Assembly (NCBI RefSeq): GCF_048128805.1
Contig: NC_136016.1
Coordinates: 19,829,176 to 19,893,175 of the forward strand
Reading direction: 5' to 3'
Length of the DNA stretch: 64,000 nucleotides
Origin: Centroberyx gerrardi
Taxonomy: Eukaryota; Chordata; Actinopteri; Beryciformes; Berycidae
Made by a program: the position numbers and the translations under genes. Positions within the stretch are counted from its first letter, which is position 1. Each line of letters begins with the position of its first letter. A model generated the notes under the pieces. It was not told the origin of the DNA, made no database searches, and worked only from the letters and a program-made list of their open reading frames with translations. Of the stretch, positions 13,101 to 24,700 are shown in pieces.

Positions 13101-13157
13101 CACTCCAGCCTGGAGGTGGCAGACAGTCAGGAGGTGGATGGCTCACAGAGAGTTTAA
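7177..13157 (+). CDS. rnf151: RING finger protein 151 (five coding exons; frame break in exon 4)
   Basis: Exons: 7,177-7,179 (ATG only), 7,956-8,101, 8,760-8,856, 11,367-11,577, 12,977-13,157. The N-terminus MSGGYDVDLFV resembles mammalian RNF151 (MGGGYDLNLF). A C3HC4 RING is complete at C20, C23, C35, H37, C40, C43, C54 and C57, so the protein should be an E3 ubiquitin ligase; mammalian RNF151 is testis-enriched and linked to acrosome formation. Exon 4 opens with a TRAF-type zinc finger (CQNAGCSATFPLSGEF) and closes, in another frame, with RRTQHYCYR, matching the family's ARHNCYR. Exon 5 gives the helical C-terminus QLKQQVAVRMQRHRTAAIAL. All junctions are GT-AG. The exons sum to 638 nt, one short of a multiple of three: the shift falls near 11,440-11,450. 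Unshifted reading stops at the start of exon 5. Either one base is missing from the assembly or the gene is damaged. With the shift, the length is about 212 aa versus about 245 in human. Confidence 0.85.
7312..7556. mobile_element. Short inverted-repeat element (ACATGTG family) in rnf151 intron 1
   Basis: The block begins GTCACATGTGAAAACCCACA and ends with near-complementary ATGTGGGTTTTCACATGAC, about 245 bp apart, with further ACATGTG motifs inside. This is the form of a small MITE. It lies entirely inside the first intron of rnf151. Confidence 0.6.
8188..8640 (+). mobile_element. MITE-B copy in rnf151 intron 2
   Basis: Shares long near-identical stretches with 20,979-21,543, including GGGAAATCTGCTGGATCGCT and the AACAGGAAGAGGTTCTGTTC block. 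The better copy has inverted ends (ATTAAAGGTGCTACATGTAG at left, GCACATAGCACCTTTAG at right). This copy keeps a left end (TTAAAGGTTCTATAAGTAGC) but its right end is eroded. No coding capacity. Confidence 0.65.
8920..9260 (-). mobile_element. MITE-C copy (reverse) in rnf151 intron 3
   Basis: Begins with TTTAAAGTAATAATCTGTGA, which is the inverted end of the plus-strand copy finishing at about 10,921. The interior (CACCATGGCTGAACAGACAA, GCGCCACCTACAGAAACTCA) is the reverse complement of sequence at 52,808-52,870. The right edge is approximate. Confidence 0.6.
10500..10922 (+). mobile_element. MITE-C copy in rnf151 intron 3
   Basis: Plus-strand relative of the reverse copy at 8,920-9,260 and of 52,639-53,050. 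Shared blocks are ATCACCTGTCAATCAAA, TGGATTTTCTGTGGATG and TTTGAGTTTC, with the end GTCACAGATTATTACTTTAA. Two copies in opposite orientation within one intron could pair in RNA. The left edge is approximate. Confidence 0.6.
11740..12150 (+). repeat. (TTCC)n-rich low-complexity tract in rnf151 intron 4
   Basis: An imperfect pyrimidine-rich tract of TTCC/CTTCC units, strongest at 11,745-11,815 and 11,935-12,130. It generates artificial proline/serine/phenylalanine-rich frames. It lies between exons 4 and 5 of rnf151. Confidence 0.85.
12480..12905 (+). mobile_element. 3' fragment of a non-LTR retrotransposon (LINE)
   Basis: Translation in pieces gives LHWPVHFQIDF then YKALNGLVPSHISELLTP and later SRFKSIG, the pattern of the extreme C-terminus of fish LINE reverse-transcriptase proteins. 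The reading frame is broken near 12,565-12,575. The segment ends in a LINE-type tail (GAAGCACTTTGCAACCCC ... GCTACATAAATGAAGATT). A dead, 5'-truncated insertion inside rnf151 intron 4. Confidence 0.75.
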
Positions 13158-13633
13158 GAGAGCGCAGGATAGATCGTAGTAAAAGCAACAGATTTTTGAG
13201 TCCTGCACTGAGGTAAAATATTGATCAAGGCTGCATGAGATTATAGTTTTATGGGAAAGATGAAGATGATGGAGCAGTGGAGGGATGAAGGAGAAAAGTA
13301 AACAACAGCGCAGGGGGGGAATCCAAAGGGATGAGCATCTAAGCTTCATCAAAGATTCATCGATGTGTTATGAGATCGTTGTTTTTCCAGTTTGAGAGCA
13401 GGTTTGTGAATGTGAGAGGGAGATGCCATGAGGAGGCTGTGGGCTGAATGTATAATTGGATGCAGGAACTGGAACAAGGTTTCATTAAAGATTCATGAAC
13501 ATGTCAGGATTGCAGTTTTTGTATAAGCATGTAAGAAATGTGAGATTTGTGGAGGATATACTGTATGTTTTCTGTGTGCAGCTGTCTTCTGAAGGTTTTA
13601 TATTTCAGTTTGTGGATGCCTGACATTTGGCAG

Positions 13634-13639
13634 AATAAA
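13634..13639 (+). terminator. rnf151: Polyadenylation signal AATAAA, rnf151
   Basis: First AATAAA on the plus strand after the rnf151 stop, about 480 nt downstream. It would give a 3' UTR of roughly 500 nt. The tex2 3' end approaches from the other strand about 1.2 kb further on, so the two genes are convergent. Confidence 0.45.
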
Positions 13640-14106
13640 ACTGATGATTAAGACCCCAGCGCTTTTCTTCCTTTTATTTAATAACTTCCATCTTCTATGT
13701 TTTAAGTATGCTGGTCAAAGTGGCATTGAACTGTAAACAATCGAAGCAGCAAATAAATACATAATCTCATAAGAATCATTCACATGTAAACATTGGCAAA
13801 AGGAATCACTTGTAGTCGTGTGTCGTCATGTAATGTACAGTATCCTGTTGTGTACACTTGACAGCGTCTCGCTCTGGCTGTGCCACACCATCAAGTTTAC
13901 ATTCTCTCCTGGATGGTTAATGAGCAAACCTCAGACTCTCCACTGGACACCCAAACATCTACAGCGCCAACCATCAGACCTGGAGAAACTCCCAGTTCAG
14001 ACAGAGACAAGTCTGCCTAAGAGCTACTGAGGCCCACACTAGGCAAATATTTAACTTTCACTTCTATTCGGTGATTCTCATTCTCCATCTGTTCATGAAT
14101 TTCAGC

Positions 14107-14703
14107 TGCAGATTGGAGTTTTAGTTATACAAACATTTCTCAGAGGCAAAGCTGCTCTGGAGGCAGAAATAATCCGATTGGTTGAGTTAAACCTCAGTGG
14201 GCGGAGCCAAAGAACCACAGTTTTTCTGGCTAATTAACATTAATCTGAAGCCCAGTGAAAAAGACAAGAGGTGAGAGAGGAGGAAGCTAATATTATGAAG
14301 CCTAGCGCTCTGCTACGAACTGAAAAAATACAATCTAGCCATACTAACTTATCTAGGTTAGCTAGTTAGCCTAGCTGACCTTCCAAGTTCAAACTAGCCA
14401 TACTAGCCTATAACTAGCTAGATAAGCTAGTTAGCTAGCCTGCCTTCCAACTTTAGAAAATCACGAATGCCATGGTCATGAATGAATGAAAAAAGAAGTA
14501 ATTGATATTTATATTTTTTATTTGTATTTTGACCAGTTCCTTCTTTGCTGTTCAAGTTTGCCAGTTAGCTAACATGCACTCTAAAAAGCTGTGGTACTTT
14601 GGCTCCGCCCACTGAGGTTTAACTCAACCAATCGGATTATTTCTGCCTCCAGAGCAGCTTTGCCTCTGATAAATGTTTGTTTACCTAAAACTCCAATCTG
14701 CAT
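14107..14703. mobile_element. Foldback element with ~120-bp inverted arms, tex2 3' UTR
   Basis: The arm at about 14,107-14,226 and its reverse complement at 14,583-14,702 match almost perfectly, for example GATTGGTTGAGTTAAACCTC against GAGGTTTAACTCAACCAATC. The 360-bp centre carries repeated CTAGC/TTAGCTAG motifs. No transposase is present. It lies about 110 bp past the tex2 stop codon on the tex2 transcribed strand, so it probably forms part of the tex2 3' UTR. A minus-strand AATAAA sits inside it at 14,517-14,522. Confidence 0.8.
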
Positions 14704-14811
14704 CTCGACTAACCCATTCGTCATCCACAAAACGGAGACACATAGCGTAAATAAACAGTATGATGAATCCATTTTGGAGGCTCAGCTCTCTCTCTCAGCC
14801 ACAGGGAGGCA

Positions 14812-15534
14812 CTAGTCAGACTCGGCCCCAGAAACCTCTGCTGGGATCCTCTCTATGGACTCTGTGGAGGAGTTCTGGGACCGCTGGGACTGACAGGAGA
14901 GATGCTGGGAGGCTGGAGGACTGTCCATCCCAGAGTGCATCAGGGGTAAGTAGATGTCATCCATGTTGGGCAGTACAAACACTTTCTGTAGAAAAAACAA
15001 GAAGAAGAAGAAAGGAAAACCATGAGTCTTTTTGTGCTGCAGCCTAGCCTATATATTCCACCAATATTATTGAATCTGCTATGCCCGCTGCTGTATAAAT
15101 AAGTACCAAAAAGTCTCTTGCATAAATAATGTAATGATGTCGGTCAGTGGGAGAGATGCCATGGAAACGGATTTGGTCCTTTTCCCTGAATAGGGTTACA
15201 GCTTATGAAAAGCAGCGGAGAGGAGATAAGCAATGTTTGTGTGCAAGGATGCAGAAGAGAGATAAAAGAGGAAGGGGCCGAGGAAAAAGAGGAGAGCAGG
15301 GAACAAGGACATGTAAGGGAGACACAAGAATGGAGCGAGGGGTAAAGCACAAGGACACCCAAGGGTGGGGGGGAGGGCAAAGAGGAGCCAAGAAGGAGAG
15401 GAGACGATTACCTGGAACTCGTCCTGTAGTTTCTTTTCGATCCACTCAGTCACATGGCAGAAAGTCACCTCCCTCTCTCCTAGCTTGGGTCTGACACGCA
15501 GATCCAGCTTGGGTGGCACACAGAAACTGTACCT

Positions 15535-15573
<39 letters not shown>

Positions 15574-18500
15574 ATGTGCATACACCCACAGAGTATATCA
15601 TAACACTTAGATAATCATCCGTATCATATGCACAGTGAACTTGCTTCAGATATAATCAGCGATGTTTCTTTCTCACTTACTGGTAGAATAAATCAGATTC
15701 TTTTGGCAATAGGAGATGAATTGCTAAAAGCGAGTCAGACCATACAAAATCTCAAGAGGGGAAAATTATGAAAAGGGTGTTTTTTTATATGAGCTATGGA
15801 TAAATATGGATATATATGGATAAATAACTTCTGCCTACTTTGCATGGAAAACAAAACAACAAAACGATCACAACATAAAGCAAGATATTAACTGAATGCG
15901 AGTCTATAAAAGCGAGTTTTCAACAGATGAACAAATTTCTTAAGACAAATTGTTCCAGAGTTTTACTGCAAAGCCTTGATCCCCTTCAGTCTTTAATCTG
16001 GCTTTTGGAACAGTCAACAGAGTTTTGACTGCGGATCCAAGACTACGCTTCTGCACAAAAGTGAATAAAAACATACAATCTCAAAGTAGAAAATGGATGC
16101 TGGTGAACAAGGCGCTCTTTAAGGGGATTATATTCAGTATTCAAGGTTATGGGGGCAACAGAATGTAAAGCCAGGGTCGTACCATATCCGGTCTGTAGGG
16201 GGCGGTGGGACGTTGACGACCAGAGTCCCTGACAGCTCCTGGACCTCCACAGTGAGCAGCAGGGGCGTGTTGGACATCTCCTCGATCTTCTTCTTGATGA
16301 ACTCGTTCTCCGTCGCCTTCTGGAAGTACTTAGATTTAGCGATTTTGTCCACAAATCTCAAAATCTTCCTTCCAGTCCTGCCACCCCCTGTCCTGTAGAG
16401 GAGATTAGAGGAAATGAGGAGAGGAAAGAGAGAGAGAAGAGGGGGGAGAAAAGGAAAAGAGTTAGCATGATCCTGCATTTGTGAGTAGATTTAATACTCA
16501 GAGGCTAAATGTCAAAAATTGAGCACAAATGACAGCTGCCATGTATTCTGAAATGTAATTGAAATGTAAGCTATAGCCATCTGGGATGTGATGTCAGCAT
16601 GATGTCTATTTTATGACGCTAAAGATGCAATATTAGAAAACTGAATACCCTGTGGATGAATACAGTAATATGCAAGGGTGAAGTAACAAATTACAGTTAC
16701 TCCGGTTACTGTAATTCAGTAGTTTTTTAGGTACTTTTTTGAGTATTTCTGAAAGTATGTTTTGACTAACATATTGTACTTTGTTACATGATAAATTGCA
16801 TCCATTACAAAGGACAAATTTTATACATTAGGCTCTCCATAAGCAAGTGAAATGTAAGGGAAACAAGGTATGTGAAAGTCAGTGAGTGACAACAGATCTA
16901 TGCTTTACTTTGCTTGTGCATTTTTATTTTGGAATATTTTATCATTAAAATAACCTAGTTTGAACTCCATGTCCTCTCTTTCTTTGAATGGGAAAAATCA
17001 TGTGGGGTTTTTTTCAGTAACTCGGTAACTTTTACACCAGCAATTTTACTTCTACTCAAAATTTCAGCACTACTTGAGCAAAATATTTCGTTACTCTGTC
17101 CACCCCTGGTAATACGCAGCCTTTACTACTGTGGAGACATACAAACATCAAGTGAATACACATGAACTTCTTCAACTATTACCCTTCAGTTCCTGGAGCA
17201 GATCCCTTCTCCCCTATTGGCCCCTGAGGCTCAGACAGAAGCACTTCCTCCTCATCGGACGACCCGGCGCTGGAGGACTCCTCATCGCTGTCCGCCAACA
17301 CGCTGAGGACCGGCCTGCAGCTGGAGGAGGCACAGGAAAAGGAATTAGGAATGCATGGATGGATAAAGGAGTGGATAAAGGAATCAGTGTACGGATGGAT
17401 ACATCGATATTGGGGTTACAACGATATATTAGTTACCGATACATCTGGCCGATATAGGTCTTTTATATTAAATATCATCCACTGCCAATATGATGGAGGA
17501 TCCTCCCTGACCACAGCTAGATTCAAGATTCAAGAAAACTTGTTCAACTGTGTTTTTGTGAATTAATTCTTCATTTAAAGTCAGTAATGTATCCCAGAGT
17601 TTACCGCTGAATAGGTGTGGAGGCACACTCTGCCTTAAAGAGCTGCTAACACTAAAATAATGTCATCAGTCTGGGTTTCAGTGGAGAGTTTTAGTGTCCC
17701 ATGATGGTCTAAATGCTGTTTCAGAGGCTTTTCCACCCTGACAAGAAGAAAATTCTGGGGGAAACACTGAATACTTGTCATTTTTGGCATCAAAATGGTC
17801 AAAGTTAAAGATTCTCAAAAACCCATGTCAGTCAGTACATTGACGGACTGAAGGATGGATCCATGCATAAGAGCAAAACTTGCGCTTGAATCAGATCTAC
17901 GTCACTCAGCGGAAGGAAGAGATTTCTGAACACAATAGCTAGATTTCATCTCAGCGCAGAGCTTTTGATGCACTGCAAAGACAGCCAATATAAAGCTTTG
18001 CTATACTTTAATCCCCAGCGGCGGGTCTGTGACAGGCAGCCTGCGCTCTGGAAGCAAGCCAACTAATCGATGTAATGTGAAGCTCTGTGCTGTAGACCAG
18101 AGACTGGAGGGGTCCGGAGACAGAGAGCAATGCTACTGCTAGTATACTGTATATTATATAGTACATATTTAAAAGCAGAATTTACAAACCAAGAATATTA
18201 TATACAGTATGTTTCAAAAGTAGGCATACAATTTATTCTAATAATAATGAAACAAAATGGTATAATTTTAGTCATTTTTAACTTATTTAGTCATTTTAAC
18301 AAAATAATTCAACATTCAGTAAATAGTAATAATAGTAATAATAGTAATAATAATAATAAAATGAAAAAGAAAATGGTTAAAGAAAAAATACTTTACTACT
18401 ACTACTACTACTATTATTGTTTGTTTTAACATGAGAGCAACAAAAGTTTGACAGAAGTGGACAGCCTGTGCACAGTGTGTGCGTGTATGTGTATGTAGTC

Positions 18501-20554
18501 TGTGTGTGTGTGTATGTGTGTGTGTATCTATAGTGTGTCTGTAGTGTGTGTCTGTGTGTGTGTGTGGTTGTGTGTGTGTCACTGACCCGGGGCTGCCTGT
18601 GTCAGTGGTACAGTCTGTGTCCTGGCCGCCCTCCTTGCCCAGCTTGGACAGGTTGAACTTGGTCTGCAGTGTCATCTGCAGGGCGCCGCTGTAGACCAGC
18701 TGCAGCTGCTGCCACAGGCCTGCAGGGGGCGCCACAGAGGGACAACACACACATTATACAACATCTGTTTCCTCCAAGCGCTGTGATTGGACGAGATGCC
18801 TTCCACGAGTGCTTATAACACTATATCCGAACTTGTACCTTATAACTGAAACCTTATCACTCCCCCTTGTTTACATGAATAGAATGAAGCCTGCTTAGCA
18901 ATGGGGAACTAACTCTTTGTTGGCAGAGGGCGAAAAAAGAAATATTACATTAAAACCCAAAGCTTGCATCATTGTTTAAAGCAACATTATGCAACTTTTT
19001 GAGGCAGTGAAGTGTATTGTCCTGCCCTCTTCCCCCTCAATTGGCCATGTTCACACCCCAAAACTTTAAAACGGCATCTATCCTGAGGCCGAGGTAACCG
19101 GTATCTGTAAAGCCTCCACAGGTGATGAAGAAACAGATGGTGAACGCAGACAATCTGCAATAAAAAAAAAAAGCAATGCCGATGTTCTCCGTGGTTTTGA
19201 AAGAATCTCATCTGCTACACGTTTAGCTTCACTGTTCTTTCATTTCTCACTTCTTTCCGCTGTTGTTTTTGTTGCTATGACTTTCCTACGCTTGGTAGCC
19301 ACAACTGAGCTCACTGCTGGCCACGCCCATATGACACTGACAATTTCAAGACAACTTTAAGTAAACTGGGGGGATTTAGGCATGAACTGCACACGCAAGT
19401 AATGATAATGTATTGCCAAAAAAGTTGCATATTGCAGTTTTAATATTATACTACTATTGCAAAAATGTTGTAAATGTTGTATAACAGCAATAAGATGCTC
19501 AAGCTGTTCCATATCGTGGTTATTGGCATCAGCGTGCCGCGGCTGTGAGAATGAGGCTGCAGGCGTAATTAAAACATCGATCATTGGTCAAAGACGCCTT
19601 CGAATTGAGCTAATAATAGTTGTTAGTAATAGTTAGTTGTTATGCCAGCTCTGGTGATAACCAGGCATAGATATTGATCTTTCTTGCTCTCTCTCTGTTT
19701 TTCTTAAGTATTAATAATACACTGGAGAAACACTTTCAGACTCAGACAATGCACATGCCTAGGCATAAAATCCATAATACCCTCCCAGGAATTTCAAATT
19801 CATATCTAACTTATTTGATTTATTTATCTCAGTACTAACACTTTATATACTGTACATTTGTGTGAAAAAGTTAAATAAGTTTGTTCATAGTTTCTTTCTA
19901 TTCCTCTGTGACCATTTACTACTGTATAGGAGAAGCCAAATTAAATGAAATGAAATTAATGAAGACAATGGTTGGTGTTGACCTCCAGTCCACGGCCTAA
20001 TCTGAACAGATACTTAGTAGGGAGATTAAACAGCTTTACAGTGATTATCAAGCCTTGAAAAATTACGATAAATTACGACAGATTATAAATCCCCCTGAGG
20101 AGGGATGACACGTGTTGTGGCTTGAGCAGGGAAGAGGGCAAAGCTGAAAATAGGATAATTTGTGAGCAAAAAAAAAAAAAAAATGTGACGAGGGAGCCGG
20201 TTGTGTAACAGTGTGGCGGGAGGGGAAACGGACAGGGAGAACAATCTGAAAAAACAACTGCTGATACTGGGGATGTAGCGTGCATGTACACACGAGCTGA
20301 AACACTTAAATTCCCCTCGTTATTATGAGTGTACAGTACAAGGCTGCCAGATTGCCTGATTTTAACAGACACACACACACACACACACACACACAGCCAA
20401 TATGCTGTACATGTTGGCGTGGCGTAACGGCTCCCCCGCTCTGTGAGATTACAACAGGATAACAACGTCTGAGCTGATGCACTGCTGTACTCAGCTGTAA
20501 TCACAAGTGCAACAGGTCATCTTCTCAGTCTGAGCTGCCTCATCTCTTGCTGTG

Positions 20555-20596
<42 letters not shown>

Positions 20597-21776
20597 TGTG
20601 TGATCTCCAGTCCCCGCTCACCTCGGGGGTTCACCTCGGGTCTGGAGGTGGCGGTGATTTGCGGCATGCAGGAGCCCATGTCCAGCTCAGTCAGAGTCAG
20701 CTCGTTCATAAAGTAAGGCAGCTGTGAAACAGAGGAGTCGAGGACAGAAAGAGAGGGGAATCAAGACAGAGAGACACAAGCTGATAAATGAATATTCAAT
20801 GTTTTTATCTCTCCTAATTGTATATTTAAACTAGCTTAACGATGTACTTTTGAACCCTTATGTAAATGCCAAGTATTTCAGATGGTTTACTCCTTCTGCA
20901 ATTTGTGCATAACAATAAACAAACAACAAACAAAGAGAAAAGAGCAGCATAAATTCAGACTACACATTCATAACTACATTAAAGGTGCTACATGTAGTAT
21001 TTTAACGTCAATAAATCATTACCACGTTAATTTCAAGACATTAGTATAATTATTGTAAACAAACAAGACCATTGCTGTGAAGATTAGCACCTCTTCCAGC
21101 CTCTGTGCGGCATCATGTGCCACTGAGTCCGATTTTGGAGGGAAATCTGCTGGATCGCTTTACGGCACAAAACAGGAAGAGGTTCTGTTCTTCCAGAGCA
21201 AACGGAGCTAAAGCTTTCAGAGTTTCTGCCAATGTCAGACATAAAAAGCCATGAAATACCAATGGAAAAATCACTTTCAACATGTTTACCTTCTTCAGTA
21301 AAGTGAAAGAGAAAACAAACGCCAGGGAGGGAGGGGGGCAAATAAAAAGACAGGAATCAGTGGGATTTATGGGAAATGTGGTCTTTATTTTGAGAAGCAC
21401 TCATGTATCTCAGTTGCGTGAGACAGAGGCTACAAATTGTTTCAACCATAATCTTGTTTGTTTACAGTAATTATACCAAGGTATCACAATTAATTTGACA
21501 ATAACATCTTGGTGTTTAAAAATGCTGCACATAGCACCTTTAGAATGATCACACACACACACACACGCACACACACGCACGCACACACACAATGATCACA
21601 GTAACTCTCATTAAACCTGCACTCACTCTGATTTTGCTCAGCTTCTTCTGGATCTTGTGGGAAACGACGTCGGCCCAGTGTTTCTCTCGGAGGAAGTCCC
21701 AGAAGATTCGACCAATCAGAGCGTTGGCCCACGCTGTCTGGCCCTCCCCGGGGCATTCTGGGAGATCACAGGTACA
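14812..21776 (-). CDS. tex2: tex2 SMP-domain exons (seven exons)
   Basis: Residues 755-1,095. TAWANALIGRIFWDFLREKH opens the SMP lipid-transfer module, followed by KIQKKLSKIR, LPYFMNELTLTELDMG, GLWQQLQLVYSG, an acidic linker (LADSDEESSSAGSSDEEE), GRKILRFVDKIAKSKYFQKA, TPLLLTVEVQELSGTLVVN and KVFVLPNMDDIYLPLMHSGM. SMP modules form an elongated hydrophobic tube that carries lipids between membranes. Fish and human residues correspond closely here, including at the split codons (the GCRP junction after exon 18,587-18,719). The short tail ends SGAESD. Confidence 0.9.
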
Positions 21777-24700
21777 CTGCGGGAAAGACACCTGAGTCAG
21801 GGCTGAGTAAGGACAAAAGAAAATGCAATCTAAAACTGCAGAATAATTTAGAGCTAAAAATAGAGGTACGGTGGGAAGGGACAGGAGGATTCATAATGCT
21901 TTCACTGCTGGAAAAATCCTTACTGCTTTTCCCATTGACAGATACAAAATAAATTCTCATGAATAATTAACTGCATGAACATTACAAGGATGGTAGTTTT
22001 TCAACAGATGAGGTTATAGGCTATTATCTAATACAGCTTATTGCCTTAAAACATGAAGTGACTGAAGACTCAATTTCATCTGTAGCAGCTCTCAAACAAT
22101 TAGAATCAATAAAGAAAGACTGTTTTTATATAGAAACTAAATCACTGTCTTGTTTTATTCAGTGGTTTGTTCAGTCTCTAGTATACATTTTTAAATTCCA
22201 GGTTGCTTTTTTGACATGTACTGTTCCACTCTTATAACATGTGATAGTTGACGAATGACATTTCATACTGCACTCCCACTGGATAACTATAACTCTGGAA
22301 TGTGGCTACAGCTTCACTTTATTTGCTTCACTTAATGTTATTGGCAAGCGTGACTCACAGCCCCTCTGCCGGTGGGGCTCGTGTCTGCGCTGCCGGCCCC
22401 GGGGCTGGAGAGGGGGCAGCTCGGCACCTCCGCGGCCAGGAGACGAGCCATGTAGCTGGGGTAGTCGAGCAGGGAGAGGCCCCTGGTGCCGCCGGAGGTC
22501 TGGATGGCGGGAGCCGGAGGGACGGAGGGGAGCGACGGGGTGGAGGGGGCCTCGTCTTCGGTGCTGCCCACCCTGCTGGAGCCCCGGCTGCCTGGGAAAT
22601 GACCAGAGGCGCCTGTGCTCTGTGCTGCTGCTGCTGCTGCTGCTGGATCACCTGGGAGAACAGAGACAATACTTACCTGGTTGGTTGAGATAACATTTGA
22701 AAAAAAAAAAAAAACACTCTAATCCACTGTTTCATACTGACAATTACAGCCCTTTCACATTAAACTAGCTTAGATGAGAAATGGCAGAAAAGTGTATTTT
22801 CTCTGGGTGGAACTATTCTCCCTACTTTCATTTTAGAAAGCAAAAAGATGACAAAAAACTTTGTACATGCTTGGTTACATTGCTCATTCACAGCAGAGGT
22901 AACTAAGTTATCCTGATTTTTGAAGGCAAGAGAAGATGCGATCATCAATTTTGTGGGTGCAACGGAAAAGTAATGTAACAAAGTAATGTGAAAAGTAATG
23001 TGAATTACTGCTCCCAGGGAGTAATAAGTAATAATCTCATTTCAAAAGTAATAATATTACTTTTGAAATGAGAAATGAGCAGTGAGTAACACATTACTTT
23101 TATTGACTAACAAGCCCAACACTAATGAAACTTGAGGAATGACACTAAACCAAAGCAACCTGGTCTTCTCCTTCACACCTGTCACCAACAATTCCTAACT
23201 ATGTGAATGACCTACTGTTTTCATATAATCTTCCTAATAACACTCAGTGTTTAAGTGAAGCAGTAAACACAGACTTTACGGTGGAAAGAGGAAGTGTCTG
23301 CTTCCAGTGACATCTTTGTTGGCAAAGAAAAGGCAAGTTCATAAATTATTAATATCAGTGCTATTACAACTCAGTGTTTCTTCCAAAAAAAGACTAAAAA
23401 CCTCACCATGCCATCTTGACACTGCATAGGTTACAAGTTATTTCAAATATATACATTTGTTGTCTGTGCACTGTCAAAAAACACTCAGGGTAACGTGAGG
23501 TCACCAAACATCTGTGCGAGCTGAGTGCTGTAAGAACATCGCACTGCTGTAGAGTTTTTCCCTGTTTCCTCGAAAAGGGATTGACTCTGAAATGCAAAGA
23601 ATTGGAGCGTGTAATCCATAATCCACACATATACAGCATTTATATCGACGCTTGATCTTTCCCCTTCTCTTTACGTATCGCTAATGCATTATTAATGTTT
23701 CTCCTACCCGATCTGGACGCACATCTGCCGGGCCTCAGTTTTTCCCTCTCCCTTTCCCTCTCCGTCTCCATGGAACAGACAAACAGAAAGTGTCTAAACC
23801 ACTCTTCCTTCTCTCTTCCTGTGCGGCCGAAGAGGTAGAGAGTGGCGGGGAGGTCACGGACCGGTTTGGAGGAAGTTTGTCTTGGAGTTGCCGGTTCGAC
23901 GCCCGGCTCCTCTCCTCGGCTCTCCTCTACCCCTCCCCATCCCCCTCCCTCCTCCTCCTCCTCCTCCTCCTCCTCCTCCTCCTCCTCTGGGGACGCTCCC
24001 CCCCCGGCCAGCTGGATGCAGATGGGATACTTTGGGTTCCACAGCCTCTTGCGGGCCAACACCGACGGCAGCAGGAACACCTTTGGGGGACAGTTGTAAA
24101 ATTTGGTTATGGCAAAACAAAAGTCTAATCTAGTCTAGTTTATTTATATAGCCCTTTATCACAGTCAAGTTTCAAAGGGCTTTACATAGCATCATATACT
24201 TGTCATATACCATACTACATCATACATATACATACTGCATATATACATATACATAATATACATCCTATACTAGGTCATATACATACTTCATATACATTGT
24301 TTACTTCATCATCTGTCTGCTGGAAAGCACTTTGAGTTGCTTCTCTGCATGAAAGATGCTATACAAATAAAGTTTCTTATTATATTATTATTATTATCAT
24401 ATTCATTATATATTAGATCATATGCATCATATACCATACTACACACAAACACACTCACGCCAATTTAGAGTGCCGTCCCAATAGACTATTGTTGTTGAGA
24501 TCAATACCGGGTGTAAAGGTCCCATATTGAACAAAACCTTTCCATATGTAAGAATTTTGTCATTGTATCTAATAGCTTAGAAATTGTGAAATCTGAAACT
24601 CCTTTCCTTTTGCCACAGTTTCGTTATTTAAAAATCTGGGTTGACAATCTGGATTTGACCGCCCCAAAATGAATAACCACTCCCAAAAGCCCAACCCTCT

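Noticed and set aside
22355-22669. Poly-Gln frame through the CAG/GCA repeat of tex2
   Set aside because: Only the alanine frame joins the previous exon in phase and carries LLDYPSYMARLLA; the Gln frame has no family match.
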